Origin: CAVZTX01 sp963778375
Lineage (GTDB): Bacteria > Chloroflexota > Ktedonobacteria > Ktedonobacterales > Ktedonobacteraceae
Direction: 5' to 3'
Length of the DNA: 64,000 nucleotides
Assembly: GCA_963778375.1 (NCBI GenBank)
Contig: CAVZTX010000011.1
Location: 62,001-126,000, forward strand
How positions within the stretch are numbered: the first letter of the stretch is position 1; every line of letters starts with the position of its first letter. The translations under genes were made by a program, and so were the position numbers. The notes beneath the pieces are model-generated. The model ran no database searches and was not told the DNA's origin. It saw only the letters and a list, made by a program, of their open reading frames with translations. Shown one piece after another: positions 42,066 to 50,255 of this stretch.

Positions 42066-44600
42066 GTGAACGACAGAGACAGATTTGACAAGTTTACAGA
42101 GCGGGCCAGGAAGGTCTTGAGCCTTGCTCAGGAGGAAGCCCAGCGCTTCCAACACAATTACATTGGCACCGAACATCTTCTGCTCGGACTAGTTCGTGAA
42201 GGTGAAGGTGTCGCCGCAAAAGTATTGAGTAACCTCGGCGTGGAGCTGAATAAGGTCCGCAGCGCCGTTGAATTTATAATTGGCCGTGGCGATCGTATCG
42301 TCTTGGGCGAGATTGGTCTGACTCCGCGTGCCAAAAAGGTGATTGAGCTAGCTGTCGATGAAGCTCGCCGCCTGAATCATCATTATATCGGGACAGAACA
42401 CCTCCTGTTAGGTCTGGTACGTGAAGGTGAAGGTATTGCCGCCGGCGTCTTGGAGAGTCTGGGCGTCAATCTGGAAAAGGTGCGCACGCAAACAATCCAG
42501 GTGCTGAGCCAATCTGGCGCTCCACATGAGCGTGATGCCAAGCATTCTAAAACCCCCACCATTGACCAGATGGGTATTGATCTCACTGCTGCCGCTCGTG
42601 CCGGGACACTTGATCCCGTCATTGGTCGCCATCAAGAGATTGAGCGAGTCATTCAAATACTTTCTCGACGCAATAAGAACAACCCTGCACTCATCGGCGA
42701 GCCTGGCGTTGGCAAAACTGCTATCGTTGAAGGATTGGCTCAGCGTCTTATCGCTGGCGAGGTACCAGAGACATTAGCAGGCAAACGCTTGCTGACACTG
42801 GACGTTGGATCGCTCGTAGCTGGTACGAAGTACCGAGGTGAGTTTGAAGAGCGTCTGAAAAAGATTATCGAAGAGATCCGCAATAGCCGAGATTGCATCA
42901 TCTTTATCGATGAAGTTCACACACTCGTTGGCGCTGGCGCGGCGGAAGGCGCAGTTGATGCTGCGAACATCCTCAAGCCTGCACTGGCTCGTGGTGAATT
43001 ACAGTGTATTGGCGCAACTACGCTTGATGAGTACCGCAAGTATATCGAGCGCGATGCAGCCTTGCAGCGCCGCTTTCAGGAAGTCATTGTCCGCGAGCCT
43101 AGTATTGAGGAAACACTTGAAATCCTCAAAGGTATTCGTGAACGCTATGAGACTCACCACCGCTTGACTATTACTGATGAAGCGCTTAAAGCGGCTACTG
43201 ACATGGCAAGCCGTTACATCACCGACCGGTTCATGCCTGACAAGGCTATTGACCTGATCGATGAAGCGTCCAGCCGTGTTCGCATGCAGAACTCACTCGC
43301 TCCCCTCAACCTCAAAGAGGCCATGAAGGGACTCGAATCAGTGCTGCGCGAAAAGGAGCAGGCGATTCAGCAGCAAGAGTATGAACTGGCTGCCGAATTG
43401 CGCGACCGCGAGGTAAAGCTGCGCGACCGCATCGCCAAACTGGAGTCAGGTTGGCACCGTGAGCGCGGCAGTGAGAAGCCTTCAGTCGGTGAAGAGGAAA
43501 TCGCCCAGATCGTCTCGATGTGGACCGGTATCCCCGTCATGCGCATTGCTCAGGAGGAGTCGCAGCGCCTACTTCAAATGGAAGATGCCCTACACGCCCG
43601 TGTCATAGCCCAGAACGAGGCGATTGAAAAGATTTCCCGCGCGGTGCGTCGTGCCCGTGCCGGCCTGAAAGACCCCAAGCGGCCTATTGGATCATTCATC
43701 TTCATGGGCCCAACCGGTGTTGGTAAGACCGAATTGGCGCGTGCGCTTGCCGAGTTTATGTTTGGCAGTGAGGAAGCGCTCATCAAAATCGACATGTCAG
43801 AGTTCATGGAGCGCCATGCGGCTGCACGCCTGGTTGGTGCCCCTCCCGGATATGTCGGCTATGAAGAGGGTGGTCAACTCACCGAGGCTGTCCGCCGCAA
43901 GTCCTATAGCGTGATCCTGCTCGACGAAATCGAGAAGGCTCACCCCGATGTCTTCAACATGCTGCTCCAGATTCTAGAGGACGGCAAGTTGACCGACGCC
44001 AAGGGACGTACGGTAGACTTCCGTAACACTATCGTCATTATGACCTCGAACGTCGGCGCAGCCCTTTTGAACAAAGAAGCCTCCATTGGCTTTAAACAGT
44101 CCAAAGACAGGGCCAAAGCCAACCAGAGCGAGTACGAGGCCATGAAGTCCAAGGTGCTCGGAGAACTGAAGAACACCTTCAAGCCTGAGTTCCTGAACCG
44201 TATCGACGAGGTGATCGTCTTCCATTCGCTGCGCATCGAAGAGATGTACTCAATCGTCGACCTGCTGCTGAATCGTGTTCGTGCACAATTGACCGAGCAA
44301 CAACTGGAACTGGTCGTTCCCTCTGCTAGCAAGGATTACTTGATAGAAAAGGGTTTCGACGCCCAGTATGGCGCTCGTCCGCTGCGCCGCACTATACAGC
44401 GACTGGTTGAGGATCCGCTGGCAGAAGGCCTCCTGGAAGGTAAATTCCACCCAGGTGACCTGGTTGAAGCGGTCGTCATCGACGATGATCTCGTCTTGCA
44501 AGTGCGCAATCGTATCGAACAGTTGCCCGCCCCTGCCTCACCTGAAGCAGCCCTCTCGGCTGGCGGTGAAAGCAGTTCAGGCGAAGCAATCCAGGGATAA
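42066..44600 (+). CDS. clpC: ATP-dependent Clp protease ATP-binding subunit ClpC
   Basis: HSP100 unfoldase of 844 residues that feeds ClpP. Two N-terminal Clp repeats (about 1-150, each with HNYIGTEHLLLGLVREGEG or HHYIGTEHLLLGL) bind adaptors. AAA-1 has Walker A GEPGVGKTAIVEG (about 216) and IFIDEVHTL. A UVR-type coiled-coil middle domain lies at about 420-460. AAA-2 has GPTGVGKTELARALAEF (about 547) and LLDEIEKAHPDV. The D2-small domain ends near LQVRNRIEQL. It starts at GTG after AAAGGGGGGTGA. Unlike Firmicutes, no ctsR, mcsA or mcsB precedes it. Confidence 0.97.
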   Translation: MNDRDRFDKFTERARKVLSLAQEEAQRFQHNYIGTEHLLLGLVREGEGVAAKVLSNLGVELNKVRSAVEFIIGRGDRIVLGEIGLTPRAKKVIELAVDEARRLNHHYIGTEHLLLGLVREGEGIAAGVLESLGVNLEKVRTQTIQVLSQSGAPHERDAKHSKTPTIDQMGIDLTAAARAGTLDPVIGRHQEIERVIQILSRRNKNNPALIGEPGVGKTAIVEGLAQRLIAGEVPETLAGKRLLTLDVGSLVAGTKYRGEFEERLKKIIEEIRNSRDCIIFIDEVHTLVGAGAAEGAVDAANILKPALARGELQCIGATTLDEYRKYIERDAALQRRFQEVIVREPSIEETLEILKGIRERYETHHRLTITDEALKAATDMASRYITDRFMPDKAIDLIDEASSRVRMQNSLAPLNLKEAMKGLESVLREKEQAIQQQEYELAAELRDREVKLRDRIAKLESGWHRERGSEKPSVGEEEIAQIVSMWTGIPVMRIAQEESQRLLQMEDALHARVIAQNEAIEKISRAVRRARAGLKDPKRPIGSFIFMGPTGVGKTELARALAEFMFGSEEALIKIDMSEFMERHAAARLVGAPPGYVGYEEGGQLTEAVRRKSYSVILLDEIEKAHPDVFNMLLQILEDGKLTDAKGRTVDFRNTIVIMTSNVGAALLNKEASIGFKQSKDRAKANQSEYEAMKSKVLGELKNTFKPEFLNRIDEVIVFHSLRIEEMYSIVDLLLNRVRAQLTEQQLELVVPSASKDYLIEKGFDAQYGARPLRRTIQRLVEDPLAEGLLEGKFHPGDLVEAVVIDDDLVLQVRNRIEQLPAPASPEAALSAGGESSSGEAIQG

Positions 44601-44601
44601 G

Positions 44602-44634
44602 TAATGCGGGGTGCGCTAAGCGCACCCCGCATTA
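44602..44634. terminator. Perfect 15-bp hairpin after clpC
   Basis: TAATGCGGGGTGCGC pairs with GCGCACCCCGCATTA around TAA, one base after the clpC stop. No T run follows, so termination efficiency is uncertain. Confidence 0.55.
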
Positions 44635-44656
44635 TGATACCTTAACGAGATTCTTC

Positions 44657-44713
44657 GTAGGGACCGATTTATCGGCCATGGAAGCCACATTACATATCCA
44701 GGTTCATTTATTA
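44657..44713. repeat. GTAGGG-family repeat before radA
   Basis: GTAGGGACCGATTTATCGGC, then CATGGAAGCC and a TATCCAGGTTCATTTATTA tail. It aligns with 14033-14110 but lacks an internal block of about 18 bases. Both copies end shortly before the next gene. Confidence 0.6.
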
Positions 44714-44796
44714 AAACTTTTCATATGCATAAAGGCCCCTGGTTAGAAATCCCCTAACCTTGTTTATGGTGATTATTAAAAAGACCTGATACTCTC

Positions 44797-46209
44797 ATGC
44801 CAAAACCACGTACAAAATACATTTGCCAGCAATGTGGTGGCGAACAGAACAAATGGGTCGGAAAATGCCCCGATTGCGGGGCATGGAACACCTTGGAGGA
44901 AGTGGCAGAGTTGCCACAAAGCCCCGCTCAACAACGTCGCCAGGCATTGTTAGGCACCTCAACCATCGCCCAGGGCACACAATTTCCACTTGTCCTCCCC
45001 GAAATTAAACCACTTGCTCAGGAACGCATCTCCGTCGGCTATCCAGAAATGGACCGCGTACTCGGTGGTGGCCTTGTTGCGGGATCACTCACCTTGATTG
45101 GCGGAGAGCCGGGGATTGGAAAATCTACTTTGTTACTACAAGTCTCCGGCAGCATCGCTAAAAACACAGGCCCTGTACTCTACGTCTCTGGCGAAGAGTC
45201 GATTGAGCAGGTCAAAATGCGTGCCGAGCGACTCGACATTACCGGTGAGCGACTCTACTTGCTTGCCTCCATCGAGCTAGATGTGATCGCTGAGGCAATC
45301 AACCGCCTCAAACCCGCCTTCGTGGTCGTCGATTCCATTCAAACCGTGCTCTCCAGCCATATCACTTCGGCACCAGGGAGCATCAGTCAGGTGCGTGAAT
45401 GCACACTGCAACTGATGCAACTGGCAAAAAGTACACTTACTCCTATCTTCATCATCGGCCACGTCACCAAAGAGGGTACAGTTGCCGGTCCCAAAGCTCT
45501 GGAACACATTGCCGATGCCGTACTGTATCTTGAAGGCGAGCGCTATCACACCTATCGCCTGTTGCGTGGCGTAAAGAATCGCTTTGGCGCAACCCACGAG
45601 GTAGGAGTCTTTGAAATGCATGGCGATGGACTTGTAGAAGTAGCCAATCCCTCCGCTATTTTTCTGGCCGATCGCTCTCTTGGCGCTACAGGCTCTGCCG
45701 TCGTTGTGAGCATGGAGGGAACGCGCCCCTTGCTTGTAGAAGTGCAGGCCCTGGTTACGCCCAGCAACTTTGGCAATCCACGCTGCACCACCAACGGTAT
45801 TGAATACAGTCGCCTGCTGATGTTGCTCGCTGTCCTAACCAAAAGAGTCGGTCTGGCCGTTGGCAGCCACGATGTCTATGCAAACGTTGTTGGTGGCTTT
45901 ACCCTCGAGGAACCCTCTATCGATCTGGGAGTAGCAACAGCCATCGCCTCAAGTTATCGCGAGAAACGTATCGCCCCCGATATGGCATTGATCGGTGAAG
46001 TTGGCCTCTCAGGCGAATTACGCGCAGTCAATCGCCTGGCCATGCGCGTCCGTGAAGCTGCCAAGCTCGGCTTCAAACGCTGCATCGTCCCAAAGGCCGG
46101 AGGGGGAACCCAGGTACGCGCTGAATTGGAAGGTTCTGGTCTGCCCGCCGATTTCGAAATTTTCGCATCCAGTTCGCTAGCAGTCGCATTAGAGGTCGCA
46201 CTCCACTAA
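44797..46209 (+). CDS. radA: DNA repair protein RadA
   Basis: RecA-related helicase acting in recombination and branch migration. 470 residues. The N-terminal zinc finger is CQQCGGEQNKWVGKCPDCG (about 10-28). Walker A is GGEPGIGKSTLLL (about 102-114). The RadA-specific VKNRFGATHEVG (about 260-271) is present. The C-terminal Lon-like domain (about 300-470) includes DLGVATAIASSYR and IGEVGLSGELRAVNRL. The start is ATG 44797. A weak GGTTAG/CTAACC hairpin lies just upstream. Confidence 0.96.
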   Translation: MPKPRTKYICQQCGGEQNKWVGKCPDCGAWNTLEEVAELPQSPAQQRRQALLGTSTIAQGTQFPLVLPEIKPLAQERISVGYPEMDRVLGGGLVAGSLTLIGGEPGIGKSTLLLQVSGSIAKNTGPVLYVSGEESIEQVKMRAERLDITGERLYLLASIELDVIAEAINRLKPAFVVVDSIQTVLSSHITSAPGSISQVRECTLQLMQLAKSTLTPIFIIGHVTKEGTVAGPKALEHIADAVLYLEGERYHTYRLLRGVKNRFGATHEVGVFEMHGDGLVEVANPSAIFLADRSLGATGSAVVVSMEGTRPLLVEVQALVTPSNFGNPRCTTNGIEYSRLLMLLAVLTKRVGLAVGSHDVYANVVGGFTLEEPSIDLGVATAIASSYREKRIAPDMALIGEVGLSGELRAVNRLAMRVREAAKLGFKRCIVPKAGGGTQVRAELEGSGLPADFEIFASSSLAVALEVALH

Positions 46210-46255
46210 AAAGTCGTATATAATATAAGAGGAATCCTTTTTTGTGCAAGGACAC

Positions 46256-46341
46256 ATGGCACCCGCAAGGGGTGCCACTACCAACTACGGAATCATGCGA
46301 TTCCAACGTAGGTTGGTAGTGGCAGGGCTTGCCCCTGCCAT
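46256..46341. repeat. 86-bp nested palindromic element
   Basis: GGCACCCGCAAGGGGTGCC (46258-46276) and GGCAGGGCTTGCCCCTGCC are hairpins at the two ends. Between them CACTACCAACTACG and CGTAGGTTGGTAGTG form an inverted repeat around GGAATCATGCGATTCC. The whole can fold as one cruciform. The GGCACCCGCAAGGGG core also occurs at 4819 and, inverted, at 24419. Confidence 0.65.
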
Positions 46342-46380
46342 GCCGGTCGGAAACCGCTCGACGGAGAATTGTCACAACTA

Positions 46381-46409
46381 TTGATTCCTCGGTTAGAACA
46401 GTGTATACT
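46381..46409 (+). promoter_or_regulatory. Promoter of the PIN/TRAM-ispD-ispF operon
   Basis: TTGATT (46381-46386), a 17-base spacer and TATACT (46404-46409), directly preceded by TG. It would give a leader of about 185 bases. ORFs between it and 46602 show no family features. Confidence 0.55.
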
Positions 46410-46601
46410 CTCTATTCGGCGTAGAAGAATTTTTACGGTCAAACGGGCGCGTCTCATGGTTCAGTACAGCAGGCCAGACAACAACATTTTGCAATTATCC
46501 TTTATCCTTATCATCATCTGTTCTGCCCGCATACTCTACCTCGCGTTGCCCTTCCCAGGTGCACAACAAACTACACACGCACCTTTTTGGAGGATGAAGG
46601 G

Positions 46602-47747
46602 ATGTCTATCAAAACGAAGACCCGCATCATCGGGTTCATACTTGCCATTGGTATTGTCGTCGCTCTGTTCTTTTTGGATCGCTCAGAATTTCCTCAAGGC
46701 GTCACAGGCGTCTGGTGGGCGCTTGGTATCGGTGCTGGAAGTGCTCTGGTAGCCTTCATTATCGCGCCCTACGTCAGCGTTGTACCTTACCGTTGGATGC
46801 GCGACACTTCAGCAAGTGATCTCATCGCAGCAGTTATAGGACTCATCGTCGGACTCATTATCTCGGTACTACTCGGCATTCCGTTAGCAAATTTGCCAGC
46901 GAACCTTGGACATATCCTGCCCTTTGTGGCAGCAGGCGTTTTTAGCTTCCTGGGCGTGGCGCTCGCGGTCCAGCGTAAAAACGATATGGCGCACCTCTTT
47001 CAAAGTGGCTTCATGACGAGGAGAGGGCGTGAGCGTGAGCGCGAGCGTGAAGAGGAACGCAACAAAGAACGCAATAAGGAAGCCACCGCACTAGCACAAC
47101 CATCTATGCCAATACTGCTAGATACTAGCGCTATCATTGATGGACGCATCGATGATATCAGCCGCACCGGCTTCATTTCCGGCACACTCCTCGTCCCTCG
47201 CTTCGTTTTGAATGAATTGCAGCGCATCGCCGATTCCGCTGATACAATGCGACGCAACCGTGGTAGACGCGGGCTAGAGGTACTCAACCGTCTGCAAAAA
47301 GAGTCTACCGTCCCCATCGAGATTACCGATGCTGATATAGACAGCGTCGCAGAGGTCGATGGGAAGCTTGTTGTGATGGCTCGTAACCTACACTGCCCCA
47401 TCATCACCAACGACTTTAACCTCAACCGTGTTGCGGAGTTGCAGGGCGTCAAAGTCCTCAACATTAACGAACTGGCCAATGCCGTCAAACCTGTTCTATT
47501 GCCCGGCGAGGACCTTCCGATTCGCATCATGCAAGATGGCAAAGAACTTGGTCAGGGCGTCGGTTACCTCGATGATGGCACGATGATCGTCGTTGAAGGA
47601 GGACGCCAATTTATGAACATGACGATTGAAGTAACCGTGACCCGCGTATTGCAAACCGTTGCCGGGCGCATGATCTTCGCACACCCCAAACAAGGCAATA
47701 CTGGCAGCATACCAACTCAATCGCCCACCAAACAAAAACAATATTGA
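46602..47747 (+). CDS. Membrane PIN/TRAM-domain protein (YacL-like)
   Basis: 381 residues. Four N-terminal transmembrane helices (about 9-125) are followed by a charged linker of Arg/Glu repeats. A PIN nuclease domain (about 168-285) has LLDTSAIIDGRIDDI with its acidic residues, DTMRRNRGRRGLEVL, and IITNDFNLNRVAELQGV. The C-terminal TRAM domain (about 310-370) includes GKELGQGVGYLDDGTMIVVEGG. It resembles Bacillus YacL, which sits between radA and ispD just as here. Nuclease activity is predicted only. GGAGG eight bases before ATG 46602 beats a TTG at 46587. Confidence 0.9.
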   Translation: MSIKTKTRIIGFILAIGIVVALFFLDRSEFPQGVTGVWWALGIGAGSALVAFIIAPYVSVVPYRWMRDTSASDLIAAVIGLIVGLIISVLLGIPLANLPANLGHILPFVAAGVFSFLGVALAVQRKNDMAHLFQSGFMTRRGREREREREEERNKERNKEATALAQPSMPILLDTSAIIDGRIDDISRTGFISGTLLVPRFVLNELQRIADSADTMRRNRGRRGLEVLNRLQKESTVPIEITDADIDSVAEVDGKLVVMARNLHCPIITNDFNLNRVAELQGVKVLNINELANAVKPVLLPGEDLPIRIMQDGKELGQGVGYLDDGTMIVVEGGRQFMNMTIEVTVTRVLQTVAGRMIFAHPKQGNTGSIPTQSPTKQKQY

Positions 47748-47769
47748 GAAGGCAAGGCTAGCACATCAT

Positions 47770-48468
47770 ATGCAAGAGAGATCTGCCGCCATTATCACCG
47801 CCGCCGGTTCTAGCCGCCGTATGGGCGGACTTGATAAACTGTGGATACCGCTGGCAGGTCGTATCTCCCTTGCACGCACCATCGACGTATTTGACTCCTC
47901 TCCTTTAATAGAGAGCATTATCCTGGTGCTAAATCCTGAGCGCGTTACAGATGCCAGGGAACTCTGCCAGCATGAGGGTTGGAGTAAAATCTCCGCCATT
48001 GTACCCGGTGGTCCGCGTAGGCAAGACTCAGTTCGTATCGGCCTCGATACACTCGCAAATATAGCCCCAACCACTCGCTGGGTGATGATTCACGACGCCG
48101 CTCGACCACTTGTCACTCCGGCCATACTTGAGACGGGTCTAAAAGCCGCACAGGAACACTCGTCAGCCATCGCTGCCGTAGCCGTCAAGGATACCATCAA
48201 GCAAGTCCAGCAGGGAATCGTCCATGCTACGCTCGATCGTTCCCAACTGTACGCAGTACAAACCCCCCAAGTCTTTTCATTTCCACTTATCCACTCCGCC
48301 CATCATAGTCCAACATCCCAGGCGGATGTTACCGACGACGCTGCTTTGCTAGAGCGGCTGGGACAACCAATTGCCATCTTCCCCGGCTCATATACCAACA
48401 TAAAGATCACCACCCAGGAAGACATACTGATCGCAGAAGCGCTTATACGAGGATCCACACCATCATGA
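47770..48468 (+). CDS. ispD: 2-C-methyl-D-erythritol 4-phosphate cytidylyltransferase
   Basis: Third step of the MEP isoprenoid pathway: couples CTP to methylerythritol phosphate. 232 residues. The CTP-binding N-terminus is IITAAGSSRRMGGLDK (about 8-23). GGPRRQDSVRIGLD (about 79-92), MIHDAARPLVTP (about 101-112) and QTPQVFSFPL (about 163) are family motifs. It overlaps ispF by four bases (ATGA). The PIN/TRAM gene ends 22 bases upstream. Confidence 0.95.
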   Translation: MQERSAAIITAAGSSRRMGGLDKLWIPLAGRISLARTIDVFDSSPLIESIILVLNPERVTDARELCQHEGWSKISAIVPGGPRRQDSVRIGLDTLANIAPTTRWVMIHDAARPLVTPAILETGLKAAQEHSSAIAAVAVKDTIKQVQQGIVHATLDRSQLYAVQTPQVFSFPLIHSAHHSPTSQADVTDDAALLERLGQPIAIFPGSYTNIKITTQEDILIAEALIRGSTPS

Positions 48469-48941
48469 CAACACGCGTCGGTTTTGGTTACGATGTCCAT
48501 GCCCTTACTCCCGATCGCCCGCTCGTACTGGGAGGCATCACCATCCCCTTTGAGCGCGGTCTCTCCGGCCATTCAGATGCAGATGCAGTTATACATGCTG
48601 TTGTCGACGCGCTGCTCGGCGCTGCAAGCCTCGGCGACATCGGCAAACATTTCCCCTCTAACGACCCTCGCTGGAAGGACCAGCCCAGCACGGTCTTCCT
48701 CGACTACGCTTATATATTGTTATGTCAATATCAATGGAGTATTGGCAATATCGATGCCACCATCGTCGCCGAACACCCAAAATTGGCTCCCTACATACAA
48801 GCCATGCGTACCCACCTGGCTGAGCACTTACATTTGGAGATTGAGCAAGTCAGCATAAAAGCCACCACTACCGACGGCCTCGGTTTCGCAGGCAAACAAG
48901 AAGGAATTGCCTGCTACACCGTCGTCCTGATCGAGAAATAA
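48465..48941 (+). CDS. ispF: 2-C-methyl-D-erythritol 2,4-cyclodiphosphate synthase
   Basis: MEP-pathway cyclase, 158 residues, the normal size. Zinc ligands are in GFGYDVHAL (Asp and His at about 9 and 11) and the next conserved block is GLSGHSDADAVIHAVVDALLGAASLGDIGKHFP (about 34-66). The C-terminal KATTTDGLGFAGKQEGIACYTV is diagnostic. Coupled to ispD by the ATGA overlap. Confidence 0.96.
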   Translation: MTTRVGFGYDVHALTPDRPLVLGGITIPFERGLSGHSDADAVIHAVVDALLGAASLGDIGKHFPSNDPRWKDQPSTVFLDYAYILLCQYQWSIGNIDATIVAEHPKLAPYIQAMRTHLAEHLHLEIEQVSIKATTTDGLGFAGKQEGIACYTVVLIEK

Positions 48942-49008
48942 CATAGCAAATCCCATCACAAAAAGACTATGATATCTAAAACGTAACTCTTACGGGGAGA
49001 CAACAGCT

Positions 49009-49563
49009 TTGGCATCAACCATACACATCCTAGGCTTCACAGGCAGCTTGCGCAAAAAATCATACAACAGGGCCACGCTTCGTACTGCCAAGGAGCTAGT
49101 TCCGCCAGAAGCCGAACTAGAAATCGTTGAACTTGACGAGTTGCCCCTGTTCAACCAGGACTTTGAGAACGATAAACCAGAACCTGTACGCGCCTTCGAG
49201 GAAAAGATTCGCAAAGCAGATGCATTGTTTATCGTGACTCCCGAATTTAACTACTCGGTTCCAGGGGTGCTCAAAAACGCCATTGATTGGGTTTCCTGGC
49301 CATACGCAAAATCGGTAATCACAGGCAAGCCAACAGCGATTCTCGGAGCTGGTGGAAGAGTTGGCACCGCCCGTGCCCAATTGCATCTGCGCCAGATGCT
49401 CCAATACCTCGATGTGCCCGTCTTAAACAAGCCCGAAGTCTTCATCCAATACGCCTGGGAGAAATTTGATGATAATGGTAACCTGATCGATGAGACAACT
49501 CGTGACCAGATCAAAGGTTTACTAGAGGTCCTCGTGAAGTTTACCCGACGTTTCTCTCAATAA
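49009..49563 (+). CDS. NADPH-dependent FMN reductase/quinone reductase
   Basis: Flavodoxin-like oxidoreductase of 184 residues. FTGSLRKKSYNRATLRTA (about 9-26) is the phosphate-binding loop for FMN. LPLFNQDFEND and FIVTPEFNYSVPGVLKNAID (about 72-91) are the family core, and GAGGRVGTARAQLHLRQML follows. It starts at TTG 49009 with GGGGAGA nine bases upstream, since no ATG fits before the core. Electron acceptor unknown (quinone, azo dye or flavin). Confidence 0.88.
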   Translation: MASTIHILGFTGSLRKKSYNRATLRTAKELVPPEAELEIVELDELPLFNQDFENDKPEPVRAFEEKIRKADALFIVTPEFNYSVPGVLKNAIDWVSWPYAKSVITGKPTAILGAGGRVGTARAQLHLRQMLQYLDVPVLNKPEVFIQYAWEKFDDNGNLIDETTRDQIKGLLEVLVKFTRRFSQ

Positions 49564-49574
49564 CTAATCAGGAG

Positions 49575-49868
49575 TTAGCTTTCTGCTTTTGGCTCCTCTT
49601 TCTTTGCTTGGTCCTGCCCCTTCTGAGGGGTAGGAGTCAATAGCATCTGGACAGCTTGAGTCGTATTTAGAGGAATCCTTGGAATATTCTGTGTTACTTT
49701 TGATATTTCTTCCAGAGGCAACTCGGACATCACCTTATCTCTTGCCGCCTTAGCCTGACCCATACCCTTGCCAGCGCCTCGTGCAACTGATTGCAAAGAC
49801 TTGGACCCTAAGAGTGCCAGCACAATGCCAAGGATCACCACCAGATCGACTATATGAAATCCTCCCAT
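49575..49868 (-). CDS. TatA/TatB-family twin-arginine translocase subunit
   Basis: 97 residues. A short N-terminal transmembrane helix (about 5-22: IVDLVVILGIVLALLGSKSL) is followed by an amphipathic helix (SVARGAGKGMGQAKAARDKV), then a disordered Pro/Lys/Glu tail. This is the TatA layout, though the usual FG hinge is replaced by GSKSL. AAAGGAGG lies upstream. A TATAAT on the minus strand (49939-49944) could be its -10. TatC is not in the window; a Tat substrate lies at 27084-27368. Confidence 0.72.
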   Translation of the reverse strand: MGGFHIVDLVVILGIVLALLGSKSLQSVARGAGKGMGQAKAARDKVMSELPLEEISKVTQNIPRIPLNTTQAVQMLLTPTPQKGQDQAKKEEPKAES

Positions 49869-50059
49869 ACCGACGTATGCCTCCTTTCAAATTAAGCTAT
49901 GAATGGCTCAAATATATTTACGTTCTTTATCATACCATATTATACGTGCATTAGTAACAGAATGATTACCAAATCTTCCCTGTTTCGCTTCTGTTTACGT
50001 CAAAGACAACCGCTAAAAAAGAAAAACAGGGCGTTTACTTTCATAGAGAGTATACAAGA

Positions 50060-50225
50060 AGTCGTGAAGTGGCAGGATGGCTCAATGGCATCTTGTAAGG
50101 CTCCATTGAGCCATCCTGATCATTCGCGGTAGGAGGTATTCTGAGCCCAGGACTTCCCCCACACACCCCTTATCTGGGTACACCGGTCGTGTTTCCCCCA
50201 GGACAACGACCGGTCTCTTTTTTAT
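50060..50225 (+). ncRNA. Candidate small RNA upstream of its own terminator
   Basis: The plus-strand terminator at 50182-50223 has no plus-strand gene closer than 49563, and tatA lies between on the minus strand. A transcript starting in 49900-50060 would therefore be non-coding. It would carry the perfect 16-bp stem with CAGGATGGCTCAATGG. No known RNA family was recognised and no clear promoter was found. Confidence 0.3.
50182..50223 (+). terminator. Intrinsic terminator, plus strand
   Basis: ACCGGTCGT (50182-50190) pairs with ACGACCGGT (50206-50214), followed by CTC and six Ts (50218-50223). Confidence 0.65.
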
Positions 50226-50255
50226 TACTCAGACCGATGAAAATGGGGTACCTAC

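Larger units (their letters stand above)
49869..50255. other. Intergenic region with two strong hairpins
   Basis: Between tatA and the GH1 gene. It contains a perfect 16-bp stem (50073-50088 with 50103-50118) and a T-tailed terminator on the plus strand (50182-50223). No coding gene is supported. Confidence 0.6.

Noticed and set aside
46369..46752. 127-codon open frame overlapping the PIN/TRAM gene start
   Set aside because: No ribosome binding site or family features, and it runs out of frame into the real gene.
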